Of a stretch of 64,000 bases of DNA, positions 54,652 through 63,294 are shown one piece after another. Below the pieces are notes generated by a model, which worked only from the letters and a program-made list of their open reading frames with translations, made no database searches and was not told where the DNA came from. Location of the stretch: NCBI GenBank assembly GCA_016184125.1, contig JACPDG010000062.1, positions 1 to 64,000 of the forward strand, read 5' to 3'. The DNA comes from Candidatus Rokuibacteriota bacterium (GTDB lineage Bacteria > Methylomirabilota > Methylomirabilia > Rokubacteriales > CSP1-6). Both the position numbers and the translations under genes were made by a program. The first letter of the stretch is position 1. Every line of letters starts with the position of its first letter.

Positions 54652-55406
54652 CGCTGGACGCGCAAGCGCTGGGCCGCCCGCCGCCCGAACTCGGTGTGCC
54701 CGAACTCGCTCGCGAGGCGACGGAGCAGGCCGGACGCCTCCTGGGTCTTGCCTTCCCGGGCGTTGACCTCGGCGAGCAGCCAGAGTGCCTCGGGAACCAC
54801 GAGCGCGCGCGGGTGTTCCCGCAGCACGAGCTCGAGCCGCTGCCGCGCGCCGGCCGTGTTGCCCTGGTTGAAGTAGTAGCTCGCGACCCAGACTTCCTTC
54901 TGCGCGAGCCGGCCGCGGCACACCTCGATCTTCGCGAGCGCGTCCGTCGCGTACCGGCTCTCCGGGAATTCCTTGACGAGCTTCCGGAACTGCTCCACGG
55001 CTTTCACCGTCAGCCCCTGGTCCTGCTCGACCGGCTTCATCTGGTCGTAGTAGCTCATCGCGAGCCGGTACTGGACCAAGTCCGCGATCTGGTGGCGCGG
55101 GTAGAACGACATGAACGTCTCGAATTCCGCGATCCCCTTGTCGAACTCGCCCTCGCGGTAGAACGCCTCGCCGATCAGGAAGCGCGCACGGGCCGCGAAC
55201 GACGAGTTCGGATGTCGCTCGACGATCTTCTGGAACGCCTGGCGCGCGTCCTCGTACTGCCGGCGTTCCAGCTCCGCCTCGCCCCGCGCGTACAGCTCGT
55301 CGGCGGGCAGGATCGGGGTCGGTTGCGACCGGAACCAGCCGCACCCGCCCGTGATCAGGACGAGGCTGATCAGGGCGATTCGGATGAGGGACGGTGCCTG
55401 GGGCAT
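54648..55406 (-). CDS. bamD: outer membrane assembly lipoprotein BamD
   Basis: The product has 252 residues. A lipoprotein signal with lipobox 'LITGGC' precedes tetratricopeptide repeats: 'DELYARGEAELERRQYEDAR', 'FQKIVERHPNSSFAARARFL', 'EFETFMSFYPRHQIADLVQY'. This is the BamD arrangement; it helps BamA fold outer-membrane proteins and indicates a diderm cell. Start at the ATG; a TTG one codon upstream is also open. Confidence 0.88.
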   Translation of the reverse strand: MPQAPSLIRIALISLVLITGGCGWFRSQPTPILPADELYARGEAELERRQYEDARQAFQKIVERHPNSSFAARARFLIGEAFYREGEFDKGIAEFETFMSFYPRHQIADLVQYRLAMSYYDQMKPVEQDQGLTVKAVEQFRKLVKEFPESRYATDALAKIEVCRGRLAQKEVWVASYYFNQGNTAGARQRLELVLREHPRALVVPEALWLLAEVNAREGKTQEASGLLRRLASEFGHTEFGRRAAQRLRVQR

Positions 55407-55453
55407 CAAAACAGGACGTTACATATACCACAGATCCTTAAGCGAAAAACCTT

Positions 55454-55504
55454 TTGACTTCCCGTGGTCAGACCGGTATTAGGTGGAGACCCCCTGGTCA
55501 AACC
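55454..55504 (+). promoter_or_regulatory. promoter with two TGGTCARACC operator-like sites
   Basis: TTGACT, 17-bp spacer, TATTAG (55454-55482). TGGTCAGACC lies in the spacer and TGGTCAAACC at 55495, 30 bp apart. TGGTnnnACC-like boxes are typical of GntR/FadR-family repressors. They should control the downstream LarA-domain/TRAP operon; no such regulator is encoded in the window. Confidence 0.5.
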
Positions 55505-55521
55505 CCGAGGAGGAGACCGTC

Positions 55522-56766
55522 ATGGCGCTGCCACGCATGGTGCGGATCCGGCAGGCGTTCGCGCGCCCGCGCCTCGACGACATCCCGCGGGCCGTCCGCG
55601 CGGCGATCGGGCGCGCGTCGATCCCGGTCGGGCGCGGCGACACGGTCGCCGTCGGCGCGGGAAGCCGCGGCATCGCGAACATCGACGTCATCGTGAGGGC
55701 GACCGTCGACCACCTCCGTGACCTCGGCGCCCGGCCGTTCATCTTCCCGGCGATGGGCAGCCACGGCGGGGGCACCGCCGAGGGGCAGGTCTCGGTGCTC
55801 GAGCACTACGGCATCACCGAGCGGGCGATGGGCTGCCCGATCCGGGCCACGATGGACGTCATCCAGGTCGGCGAGGCGCTCGGCCTGCCCGTCTGGCTCG
55901 ACCGGTTCGCCGCCGAGGCGGACGGCATCGCGCTCGTGAACCGGGTGAAGCCGCACACCGACTTCAAGGGGTCGATCGAGTCCGGGCTCTTCAAGATGAT
56001 GACGATCGGCCTCGGCAAGTGGAAGGGCGCCATCCAGTACCACCGCGCGAACGTCACCCACGGCTACGAGAAGGTCATCACGTCCGTGGGGCGCGAGATG
56101 CTGGCGAAGGCAAAGATCGCCTGCGGCGTGGGCATCGTGGAGAACGCGTACGACGAGACCGCGCTCATCGAGGTCTTCAACGCCAAGGATCTGGAGGCGG
56201 GCGAGCGGCGGCTGCTCGCGCAGGCGCGCGAGTGGATGATGCGGCTGCCGTTCGACCGACTCGACGTGCTGATCGTCGAGCAGATGGGCAAGAACATCTC
56301 CGGCAGCGGCATGGATACCAACGTGATCGGCCGTCCGTCGAACCCGCACGAGCCGTTTCCCGCCACGCCGAAGATCCTGTGGATCGTCGCGCTCGACCTC
56401 ACCGGCGACAGCTACGGCAACGCCGTCGGCATCGGGAACGCGGACTTCACCACGCGCCGTCTCGTCGACAAGATCGACATGAAGGCGACGCTCATCAACG
56501 CGATCACCGCCTGCGCGCCGGGCGGCGCCAAGGTCCCGGCGACCTACGAGACGGACCGCGAGGCGATCGAGACGGCGCTCGGCTGCATCGGCCTGACGCC
56601 TCCCGAGGCCGCCCGCGTGATCCGTATCAGGAGCACGCTCAAGCTGGGCGAGCTCGACGTGTCGGAAGCCTTTCTCGAGGAGGTCGCCGGGCGCAGCGAC
56701 CTCACGCCGCTCACCGACCCCGCGCCGCTCGCGTTCGACGCGGCCGGGCGACTGCTCCCACACTGA
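55522..56766 (+). CDS. LarA-domain (DUF2088) protein
   Basis: The product has 414 residues, ATG with GAGGAGGAG upstream. It contains the LarA N-terminal-type fold ('GRGDTVAVGAGSRGIANIDV', 'PAMGSHGGGTAEGQVSVLEH', 'RVKPHTDFKGSIESGLFKMM'). LarA is the nickel-pincer-nucleotide lactate racemase; several relatives epimerise other 2-hydroxyacids. The usual pincer lysine region is not clearly identifiable. Its position before a TAXI-TRAP transporter suggests 2-hydroxy acid or sugar-acid metabolism. Confidence 0.78.
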   Translation: MALPRMVRIRQAFARPRLDDIPRAVRAAIGRASIPVGRGDTVAVGAGSRGIANIDVIVRATVDHLRDLGARPFIFPAMGSHGGGTAEGQVSVLEHYGITERAMGCPIRATMDVIQVGEALGLPVWLDRFAAEADGIALVNRVKPHTDFKGSIESGLFKMMTIGLGKWKGAIQYHRANVTHGYEKVITSVGREMLAKAKIACGVGIVENAYDETALIEVFNAKDLEAGERRLLAQAREWMMRLPFDRLDVLIVEQMGKNISGSGMDTNVIGRPSNPHEPFPATPKILWIVALDLTGDSYGNAVGIGNADFTTRRLVDKIDMKATLINAITACAPGGAKVPATYETDREAIETALGCIGLTPPEAARVIRIRSTLKLGELDVSEAFLEEVAGRSDLTPLTDPAPLAFDAAGRLLPH

Positions 56767-56777
56767 AGGAGGTCTCA

Positions 56778-57752
56778 ATGGCTCGAGTCCGAACGATCGC
56801 CGCGCTCGTCCTGGCCGCCGCCCTCGCGCTGGCCCTCTCGGTGCCTGCCGAGGCGCAGCAGAAGGCCACCCTGGTGTTCTCTTCCGGGCCGACGGGCGGC
56901 TCGTGGATCCCCATGGCCGGGGCCACCGCCGAGCTCGTGAAGAAGACGTTCCCGGAGATCGAGATCCAGGTCGAGCCGGGCGCGGCGCTCGTCAACATGG
57001 AGAAGATGCGGAACGACAAGGCCGACCTCGGCTGGTCGATGACCACCGTCCTCTACGACGCCCGGAACGGCAGGGGCCAGTGGACGGGCAAGCAGACGGA
57101 CAGGCCGATGTACGTGGCGTCGTACTACCCGAACGTCTGGCAGCTCGTGGTGCCTGCTGACAGCGCCATCAAGAGCGTCAAGGACCTCAAGGGCAAGCCG
57201 GTGGCGCTGCCGGCCCGTGGCAACACCAGCCTGGCGGACGGCTGGGAGCACCTCCTCAAGGTGAACGGGATGAAGCTCGACGACCTGGGGCCGAAGAGCT
57301 ACGGCCCGGTCGCCTCGAACGCCGAGACGATGAAGAACCGGCAGGCGCTCGCGGCCGGCTGGTTCACCACGGTCCCGGCGTCGTTCATCCTCGACCTCGG
57401 CTCCACGATGAAGCTGCGCATGATCCCCGTGGGCGACCAGGACTTCGCGAAGATCAAGGAGATCAACCCCGGGTTCGTGCGGCACGCGATCAAGGCCGGC
57501 ACCTACGCCGAGCAGGGCATGCCGGACGCCATCCAGACCTTCCAGTCGCCCACGATCCTGATCGCCTCGTCGAAGGCGTCCGCCGACGCCGTCTACAAGA
57601 TCACGAAGGCCATCGTGGAAGGTCGGGCGGACCTCGCCAACGTCACCAAGGCGATGCAGGGCGTGACCGCGCAGGACATGGCGCAGGACGTGGGGCTCCC
57701 GTACCATCCCGGCGCCGCCAAGTACTACAAGGAAAAGGGCCTCCTGAAGTAA
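56778..57752 (+). CDS. TAXI-family TRAP transporter solute-binding protein
   Basis: The product has 324 residues, Sec signal (~1-27, 'LVLAAALALALSVPAEAQQ'). 'LVFSSGPTGGSWIPMAGATA' and 'QVEPGAALVNMEKMRNDKAD' are family hallmarks. TAXI proteins deliver carboxylates or other anions to a fused TRAP permease, here encoded three bases later. Ligand not readable. It is 11 bp after the LarA-domain gene with a strong AGGAGG. Confidence 0.9.
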   Translation: MARVRTIAALVLAAALALALSVPAEAQQKATLVFSSGPTGGSWIPMAGATAELVKKTFPEIEIQVEPGAALVNMEKMRNDKADLGWSMTTVLYDARNGRGQWTGKQTDRPMYVASYYPNVWQLVVPADSAIKSVKDLKGKPVALPARGNTSLADGWEHLLKVNGMKLDDLGPKSYGPVASNAETMKNRQALAAGWFTTVPASFILDLGSTMKLRMIPVGDQDFAKIKEINPGFVRHAIKAGTYAEQGMPDAIQTFQSPTILIASSKASADAVYKITKAIVEGRADLANVTKAMQGVTAQDMAQDVGLPYHPGAAKYYKEKGLLK

Positions 57753-57755
57753 CGC

Positions 57756-59804
57756 GTGCGAAAGCTCTCCGGCGCGCGAGGCCTGATCGTCGGCGTGGTG
57801 GCGGCCGTCATGGCCGCCTACCACGTCTACGCCCGCCTGACTCCGTACGCGGCCGACCAGCAGGCCGGTCTCTACATCACGCTCGGCTTCAGCCTGGTCC
57901 TCGCGTTCTTCCTCTACCCGAGCCGGCCGGGCGCGACGCCGGAGCACGTGCCGTGGACCGACCTCGGCCTCGCCGCGCTCTCGCTCGGGTGCGTCGGCTA
58001 CATGTTCGTGTTCTACGACTACGTCGTGAACCGCTTCCCGACCGCGCACCCGCTGAGCCCGGCCGACAAGCTCGTCGCCGTGCTCGGCATCCTGCTCGTG
58101 CTCGAGGCCACGCGGCGCAGCATCGGCGCCGCGCTCCCCATCGTGGCGATCTGCTTCATCGCCTACGCGGCCCTCGGGCCCTGGCTTCCGGGCGCGCTGC
58201 ACTACCGGGGGCTCACGCTCGAGATCCTGCTCGACCAGACCTGGTTCACGACCGAGGGCGTCTTCGGCGTGCCCCTCGGCGTCGCCGGCTCGTACGTGAT
58301 CCTGTTCATCGTCTTCGGCGCGTACCTCGAGAAATCCGGCGCCGGGCAGTTCTTCATGAGGTTCGCCAACGCGATCGCCGGCGGTTCCCGGGGCGGCCCC
58401 GGCAAGGTGTCTGTGGTGTCCTCGAGCATGTTCGGCACGATCTCCGGCTCCGCGGTCGCGAACGTGATGGTCGACGGCTGGCTCACCATCCCGATGATGA
58501 AGCGGACCGGCTTCAAGCCCGAAGCGGCCGCCGCGATCGAGGCGGTGGCGTCGACCGGCGGTCAGATCGTGCCTCCCGTCATGGGCGCGGCGGCGTTCGT
58601 CATGGCCGAGTTCCTGGGCTGGAGCTACGGCAAGCTGATGATCGCGGCCGCGATCCCGGCGCTCTTCTACTACGGCGCGCTGTTCGCGGCGATCCACTTC
58701 AACGCCGTCCGGAGCGGGCTGCGTGGGATCCCGAGGGAGGAGCTGCCTCGCCTGGGCGAGGTCATCCGGAGCGAGGGGCACCTCATCCTCCCCCTGCTGG
58801 TGATCTTCGGCCTGCTGCTCGAGGGCTTCACCGCGACGTACGCCGCGATCCTCTCTTCCGTGGTCGTCCTCTACTGCTGGCTCCTCGAGCACCGCGCGTG
58901 GCCCGTCGTCGCCGCGGGCGCCGTCATCTGGGTCACCACGGACGGCCGGCTCGCCGGCGCGCTGCTCGCGGCGGTCGCGCTGGTCGGCCTGGCGCTCGCG
59001 GCTGCGCGCCCCGGCGGGCCGGCGAGGATCCGGCGGCTCGTGCTCGAGGAGATCCCGATCGGCCTCAGGGACGGCGCCCAGCACACGGTGCCGGTGGCGA
59101 TGGCGTGCGCGGCCGCGGGCGTCGTGATCGGCATCGTGCTGCAGACCGGGCTGGCGCTCAGGTTCACGAGCTTCCTGGTCGACCTCGCCGGCCAGCACCT
59201 GATACTCGCCCTGGTGATCACGATGATCGCCGGCATCGTCCTCGGCATGGGCATGCCCACGACGCCCGCCTACATCATGCAGGCGGCGCTCCTGATCCCC
59301 GCGATCATCAAGCTCGGTGTCCCGCCCATCGCGGCGCACATGTTCGCCTTCTACTTCTCGTGCCTGTCCGCGGTGACGCCGCCCGTCGCGCTCGCGGTCT
59401 ACGCGGCCGCCTCGATCGGGCGCGCGAACCTCTGGGGCGCCGGCGTCCAGGCCGTGAAGTTCGCCGCGGCCGGGTTCATCGTCCCGTACTTCTTCGTGTA
59501 CTCGCCGGCGCTGCTCTTCCAGGGCACGTGGGCGGACACCGTGACCGTGCTCGTCACCGGCACGATCGGCGTGATCTCGCTCGCTGCGGGCCTCGAAGGC
59601 CAGTTCCTGCGACCCGCGCGATGGTTCGAGCGCGTCCTCTTCATCGCCGCGGCGCTCTCGCTGATCGACTCTTCCATACGCACCGACCTGGTCGGTCTCG
59701 CGCTCCTCCTCGTCGGGCTGGGGCTCCAGAAGATGCGGCCCGCGGTCATCGCGCCAGGCCTCCCGGTGCCGGCTCCGGCCGAGCCCGGGACCCCGCGGCT
59801 ATGA
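57756..59804 (+). CDS. TRAP transporter fused permease (4TM/12TM)
   Basis: The product has 682 residues, GTG start, with about 16-17 hydrophobic segments. It contains the fused DctQ-like small and DctM-like large parts typical of TAXI systems: 'GSYVILFIVFGAYLEKSGAG', 'MFGTISGSAVANVMVDGWLT', 'IAGIVLGMGMPTTPAYIMQA', 'FYFSCLSAVTPPVALAVYAA'. It uses an ion gradient to import the solute bound by the TAXI protein. A 32-codon membrane ORF overlaps its stop. Confidence 0.92.
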   Translation: MRKLSGARGLIVGVVAAVMAAYHVYARLTPYAADQQAGLYITLGFSLVLAFFLYPSRPGATPEHVPWTDLGLAALSLGCVGYMFVFYDYVVNRFPTAHPLSPADKLVAVLGILLVLEATRRSIGAALPIVAICFIAYAALGPWLPGALHYRGLTLEILLDQTWFTTEGVFGVPLGVAGSYVILFIVFGAYLEKSGAGQFFMRFANAIAGGSRGGPGKVSVVSSSMFGTISGSAVANVMVDGWLTIPMMKRTGFKPEAAAAIEAVASTGGQIVPPVMGAAAFVMAEFLGWSYGKLMIAAAIPALFYYGALFAAIHFNAVRSGLRGIPREELPRLGEVIRSEGHLILPLLVIFGLLLEGFTATYAAILSSVVVLYCWLLEHRAWPVVAAGAVIWVTTDGRLAGALLAAVALVGLALAAARPGGPARIRRLVLEEIPIGLRDGAQHTVPVAMACAAAGVVIGIVLQTGLALRFTSFLVDLAGQHLILALVITMIAGIVLGMGMPTTPAYIMQAALLIPAIIKLGVPPIAAHMFAFYFSCLSAVTPPVALAVYAAASIGRANLWGAGVQAVKFAAAGFIVPYFFVYSPALLFQGTWADTVTVLVTGTIGVISLAAGLEGQFLRPARWFERVLFIAAALSLIDSSIRTDLVGLALLLVGLGLQKMRPAVIAPGLPVPAPAEPGTPRL

Positions 59805-59899
59805 GCCGGCTCCAGGACCTCGTCCTCGCCTTGCTGTCCGCGGCGACGATCCTCGGCACGATCGCGTACGGAGTGCTGCGGCTCTACACGTCGTCCTGA
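59801..59899 (+). CDS. 32-residue single-helix membrane protein
   Basis: ATG overlaps the TRAP permease stop (ATGA). The product is one hydrophobic helix ('LVLALLSAATILGTIAYGVL') with a short basic N-terminus. Tight coupling suggests a small accessory subunit or an unannotated tail of the transporter operon. Too short for family recognition. Confidence 0.5.
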   Translation: MSRLQDLVLALLSAATILGTIAYGVLRLYTSS

Positions 59900-59924
59900 C
59901 GGGACGGCGAATCGAGGAGCGCGA

Positions 59925-60186
59925 CGGGTTCCGCGGGTGCGTCCTCGCACCCCCCGGGGCGCTCCGAGCGCCGGGGGGTATGGGGGGCCATTTCGGGGCC
60001 CCGGAGGGCGCAGCGTGTGCCCGAGGACGGCCGCGGCTGCGCCGCGGACGTGCCGAGCGCCGGGGGGTATGGGGGGCCATGTCGGGGCCCCGGAAGGGCG
60101 CAGCGTGTGCCCGAGGACGGCCGCGGCTGCGCCGCGGACGTGCCGAGCGTTGGGGGGTATGGGGGGCCATGTCGGGGCCCCCCATT
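59925..60186. repeat. G6/C6 hairpin repeat locus 7 (three tandem inverted units)
   Basis: Three inverted units with heads GGGGGGTATGGGGGGCCAT at about 59974, 60064 and 60151 (spacing ~90 bp), each followed or preceded by a CGCAGC...GCTGCG-rich hairpin and a GAGGACGG block. They lie between the TRAP operon and the acetyltransferase on the opposite strand; the outer end touches the acetyltransferase stop. The 289-bp gap holds no gene. Confidence 0.87.
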
Positions 60187-60188
60187 CC

Positions 60189-60686
60189 CTAGAGCAGCTT
60201 TTCCATCACAATCGTGTCGACCCACTGGCCGTCGAGCAGGCCCTGCTCCCTGTAGATCCCGACGGTCCGGAAGCCCATCCGCTCGTAGAGCCGCATGCCG
60301 GCCTCGTTGAACGGGAACGCGGACAGCACGAGCTTGTGGAAGCCGTGCTCGCGTCCGAGCTCGATCAGCCGCGCGAGCAGCACCCGCCCGGCGCCCTTGC
60401 CGCGGTACCCGCGCTCGATGTAGACGGAGAGGTCGGCGACGGAGCGGTAGGCCTCGCGGGCGTTGAAGACGTTCAGGCTGCCCCAGCCGACGACCTCGCC
60501 GCGCTCGTTCTCCGCGACGATCACCGGGTGTCGTGCGCTGCGGCTCGCCAGCCACTGCCGGCGCTCGCCGGCGGTGCGGAGCTCGGTCTCGAGCGTCGCG
60601 ACGCGGTCCTCGATGCCCTGGTTGTAGACGAGCGCGATGGCGGCGGCGTCCTCCGGCGTGGCCGGCCGAACCGCGTACGAGGTCAT
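60189..60686 (-). CDS. GNAT acetyltransferase (phosphinothricin-acetyltransferase-like)
   Basis: The product has 165 residues. The CoA-binding motif A is 'RGYRGKGAGRVLL' (R/QxxGxG/A), with 'TLETELRTAGERRQWLASR' and 'AFPFNEAGMRLYERMGFRTV' typical of the Pat/Bar or arsinothricin-N-acetyltransferase group. It would acetylate a small amino-containing toxin or metabolite; the natural substrate is unknown. It stands alone on its strand. Confidence 0.88.
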   Translation of the reverse strand: MTSYAVRPATPEDAAAIALVYNQGIEDRVATLETELRTAGERRQWLASRSARHPVIVAENERGEVVGWGSLNVFNAREAYRSVADLSVYIERGYRGKGAGRVLLARLIELGREHGFHKLVLSAFPFNEAGMRLYERMGFRTVGIYREQGLLDGQWVDTIVMEKLL

Positions 60687-60790
60687 GGGCGGGACGATAG
60701 CACAGGGCCGTCATCGCTCGACGCTTCATGCGGCGGGGCTATAATGCCCGCCATCGACCGCACGCCGTCACATCCGAAAGGAGATCCCGA

Positions 60791-61777
60791 ATGTCCTCGC
60801 CCCGCCGCCCCTTCGTCGTCCTCGCCGGACCGACCCACCCCGACGGCCTGGCGCTGCTCGAAACCGAGGCGCGCGTGGTCGTGTGCGACGACGAGACCGA
60901 GGACGGATTCCTCGCGGTGGCGAAGGAGGCCGACGGCCTGCTGTTCCGCGTGCGGCCGCGCTCCACGGAGAGCCTCATGGCCGCGTGCGAGAACCTGAAG
61001 GTCGTCGGGCGTCACGGCGTCGGGCTGGACACGGTCGACATTCCGGCTGCCACGCGACTCGGTGTCGCGGTCGTCCACGCGCCCGGCTCCAACGCGCAGG
61101 CGGTCGCCGAGCACGCGCTGATGCTCATGCTGGCGTGCGTGAAGCGGACGCTCGAGGTCGACGAGCAGACGCGCAAGGGCGACTGGACCGCGCGCCGCGT
61201 CGGCAACACCGAGCTGGCCGGCAAGACGCTCGGCATCATCGGCGTCGGGAACATCGGTCGCCGCGTGGCGAAGTTCTGCGGCGCCGTCGGCATGCGCGTC
61301 CTCGGCTACGACCCGTACGTCGAGCCGGACGAGCTCGGGCGGCGCGGCGCGGAGCCCGTCGACACGCTCGAGGCGCTGCTGCGCGAGGCGGACGTGGTCA
61401 CGTGCCACACGCCGCTCACGCACGAGACGCATCACATGATCAACGACAAGACGATCGGGCTGATGAAGCCGGGCGTCATCTTCGTCAACACGTCGCGCGG
61501 GCCCGTGCAGGAGGAGCATGCGCTCTTCGAGGCGCTCGTGCGCGGCAAGGTCGCCGCCGCCGGGCTCGACGTGTGGGAGCAGGAGCCCGTGTCGGCGGAC
61601 AACCCGATCCTCAACCTCCCGAACGTCGTGTGCTCCTCGCACGTCGCGGGCGTGACGCGCGAGGCCACGCGGAACACGTCGCTCCACGTGGTGAGCGAGA
61701 TGATGCGCGTGCTGCGTGGCGAGCGGCCGCTCGTGCTCGTCAACCCGGACGTCTGGCCCCGCCCCGTCACGAGGTAG
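60791..61777 (+). CDS. D-2-hydroxyacid dehydrogenase (phosphoglycerate-dehydrogenase-like)
   Basis: The product has 328 residues. NAD-binding 'LGIIGVGNIGRRVAKF', substrate arginine in 'FVNTSRGPVQEEHAL', glutamate in 'LDVWEQEP' and catalytic histidine in 'SSHVAG' are all present. It lacks the C-terminal ACT domains of SerA, so it belongs to the broader hydroxyacid dehydrogenases. Start at the ATG with an AAAGGAG site; a TATAAT hexamer lies at 60740. A DUF1445 gene follows by nine bases. Confidence 0.88.
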   Translation: MSSPRRPFVVLAGPTHPDGLALLETEARVVVCDDETEDGFLAVAKEADGLLFRVRPRSTESLMAACENLKVVGRHGVGLDTVDIPAATRLGVAVVHAPGSNAQAVAEHALMLMLACVKRTLEVDEQTRKGDWTARRVGNTELAGKTLGIIGVGNIGRRVAKFCGAVGMRVLGYDPYVEPDELGRRGAEPVDTLEALLREADVVTCHTPLTHETHHMINDKTIGLMKPGVIFVNTSRGPVQEEHALFEALVRGKVAAAGLDVWEQEPVSADNPILNLPNVVCSSHVAGVTREATRNTSLHVVSEMMRVLRGERPLVLVNPDVWPRPVTR

Positions 61778-61786
61778 AATCGCCCC

Positions 61787-62575
61787 ATGCCGATCGACAC
61801 ACGCCATCCGAAGGACATCCGCAGCGACATCCGGGCGCAGAAGATCACCGGCATCACGGCCGGTCTCGGCCAGGGCTTCGTGCAGGCGAACCTCGCGGTC
61901 CTGCCGAAGGACCATGCGTACGACTTCCTGCTCTTCTGCCAGCGCAACCCGAAGCCGTGCCCGCTGATCGAGGTGACCGACGTCGGTTCGCCGGTGCCGG
62001 CCGGCGTGGCGCCGGACGCCGATCTGAGAACCGACATCCCGAAGTACCGCATCTACAAGGACGGCGTGCTCGCCGACGAGGTCACCGACGCGACGCCGTA
62101 CTGGCGCGACGACCTCGTCGCGTTCCTCCTCGGGTGCTCGTTCACCTTCGAGTGGGCGATGCTCGAGGCCGGCGTGCGCCTGTGGCACATCGAGCACGGC
62201 AAGAACGTGGCGATGTGGAAGACGTCGATCGAGTGCCGGCCCGCCGGGGTGTTCCACGGGCCGACGGTCGTGTCGATGCGGCCGATCGCCGCGGCGGACG
62301 TCGCGAAGGCGGTCACGGCGAGCGCGCGCTTCCCGGCGACGCACGGCACGCCGATCCACATCGGCGACCCGGCCGCGATCGGCATCGAGGACCTGAGCGC
62401 ACCCGACTGGGGCGATGCGCCGGAGCTCCGGCCCGGCGACGTGCCGATGTTCTGGGCGTGCGGCGTGACTCCACAGGCCGTGGCGCTCGCGTCGAAGCCG
62501 CCATTCATGATCACGCACAGCCCCGGCCACATGTTCATCACGGACGTGCCGAACGGGGCGCTCGCAGCGTTGTAG
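61787..62575 (+). CDS. putative hydro-lyase (DUF1445/D-glutamate cyclase type)
   Basis: The product has 262 residues. 'GLGQGFVQANLAVLPKDHAY', 'LLFCQRNPKPCPLIEVTDVG' and 'LGCSFTFEWAMLEAG' are DUF1445 hallmarks; the vertebrate relative is D-glutamate cyclase. Its genes regularly sit beside 5-oxoprolinase subunits, as here, which fits handling of 5-oxoproline/glutamate-like compounds. Confidence 0.85.
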   Translation: MPIDTRHPKDIRSDIRAQKITGITAGLGQGFVQANLAVLPKDHAYDFLLFCQRNPKPCPLIEVTDVGSPVPAGVAPDADLRTDIPKYRIYKDGVLADEVTDATPYWRDDLVAFLLGCSFTFEWAMLEAGVRLWHIEHGKNVAMWKTSIECRPAGVFHGPTVVSMRPIAAADVAKAVTASARFPATHGTPIHIGDPAAIGIEDLSAPDWGDAPELRPGDVPMFWACGVTPQAVALASKPPFMITHSPGHMFITDVPNGALAAL

Positions 62576-62586
62576 GGACACGGGCT

Positions 62587-63294
62587 CTGCGGTTCCGTCC
62601 GGCGGGCGACCTCGCCGTCTCGATCGAGCTCGGGGACGCGATCAGCCTCGGGCTCAACACCCGCGTGCGCGCGCTCGAGCACCTCATCCAGCAGAAGGGC
62701 GTCCCGGGCGTCGTCGAGATGGTGCCGTCGTACAGCGCGCTGCTCGTCTACTACGATCCGCTCGTCGTCGGCTACGACGCGCTCTGCGCGTCGGTCACCG
62801 CCGTGACGCGAGAGCTCGACACCGCCGTGCTCCCGCCCGCGCGCGTGGTCGAGCTCCCGTGCTGCTACGACGATCCGGAGCTCGCCTTCGACCTCGAGGC
62901 CGCGGCCGTGAAGCTCGGTCTCGAGCCGCCCGAGCTTGTCCGGCTCCACGCGGAGGCCACGTACCACGTGTACTTCATCGGGTTCACACCGGGCCTGCCG
63001 TACCTGATGCTGCCCGAGCGGCTGCGCATCCCGAGGCTCGACACGCCGCGGACCGCGCTCCCGCCGGGCAGCGTCGGGCTCGGCGGGGGCCAGTGCTGCG
63101 TGTACTCCGTGGAGAGCCCCGGGGGCTTCTGGATCATCGGCCGCACGCCGCTCCGGCTCTACGATCCCGAGGTGAGTGATCCCGTGCTGCTCCAGCCCGG
63201 CGACACGGTGCGCTTCCGGCCCATCGATCGCCGCACGTTCGGCGAGATCGCCGCCGCGGTCGCCGAGCACACGTACCGGCCGGTGATCACGTGA
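62587..63294 (+). CDS. pxpB: 5-oxoprolinase subunit PxpB (KipI-like)
   Basis: From codon CTG 62587 the product has ~235 residues: 'PAGDLAVSIELGDAISLGLN', 'HVYFIGFTPGLPYLMLPERL', 'RTALPPGSVGLGGGQCCVYS' and 'GGFWIIGRTPLRLYDP' match PxpB. No ATG/GTG/TTG exists between the DUF1445 stop and the conserved start, so initiation at CTG or a base error must be assumed. With PxpC and PxpA it cleaves 5-oxoproline to glutamate using ATP. It overlaps pxpC by 4 bp. Confidence 0.87.
   Translation: MRFRPAGDLAVSIELGDAISLGLNTRVRALEHLIQQKGVPGVVEMVPSYSALLVYYDPLVVGYDALCASVTAVTRELDTAVLPPARVVELPCCYDDPELAFDLEAAAVKLGLEPPELVRLHAEATYHVYFIGFTPGLPYLMLPERLRIPRLDTPRTALPPGSVGLGGGQCCVYSVESPGGFWIIGRTPLRLYDPEVSDPVLLQPGDTVRFRPIDRRTFGEIAAAVAEHTYRPVIT

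Noticed and set aside
59925..60186. CRISPR-like array (regular ~90-bp repeats)
   Set aside because: The spacers are also repeated and belong to the unit; there are no unique 30-40 bp spacers and no cas genes.
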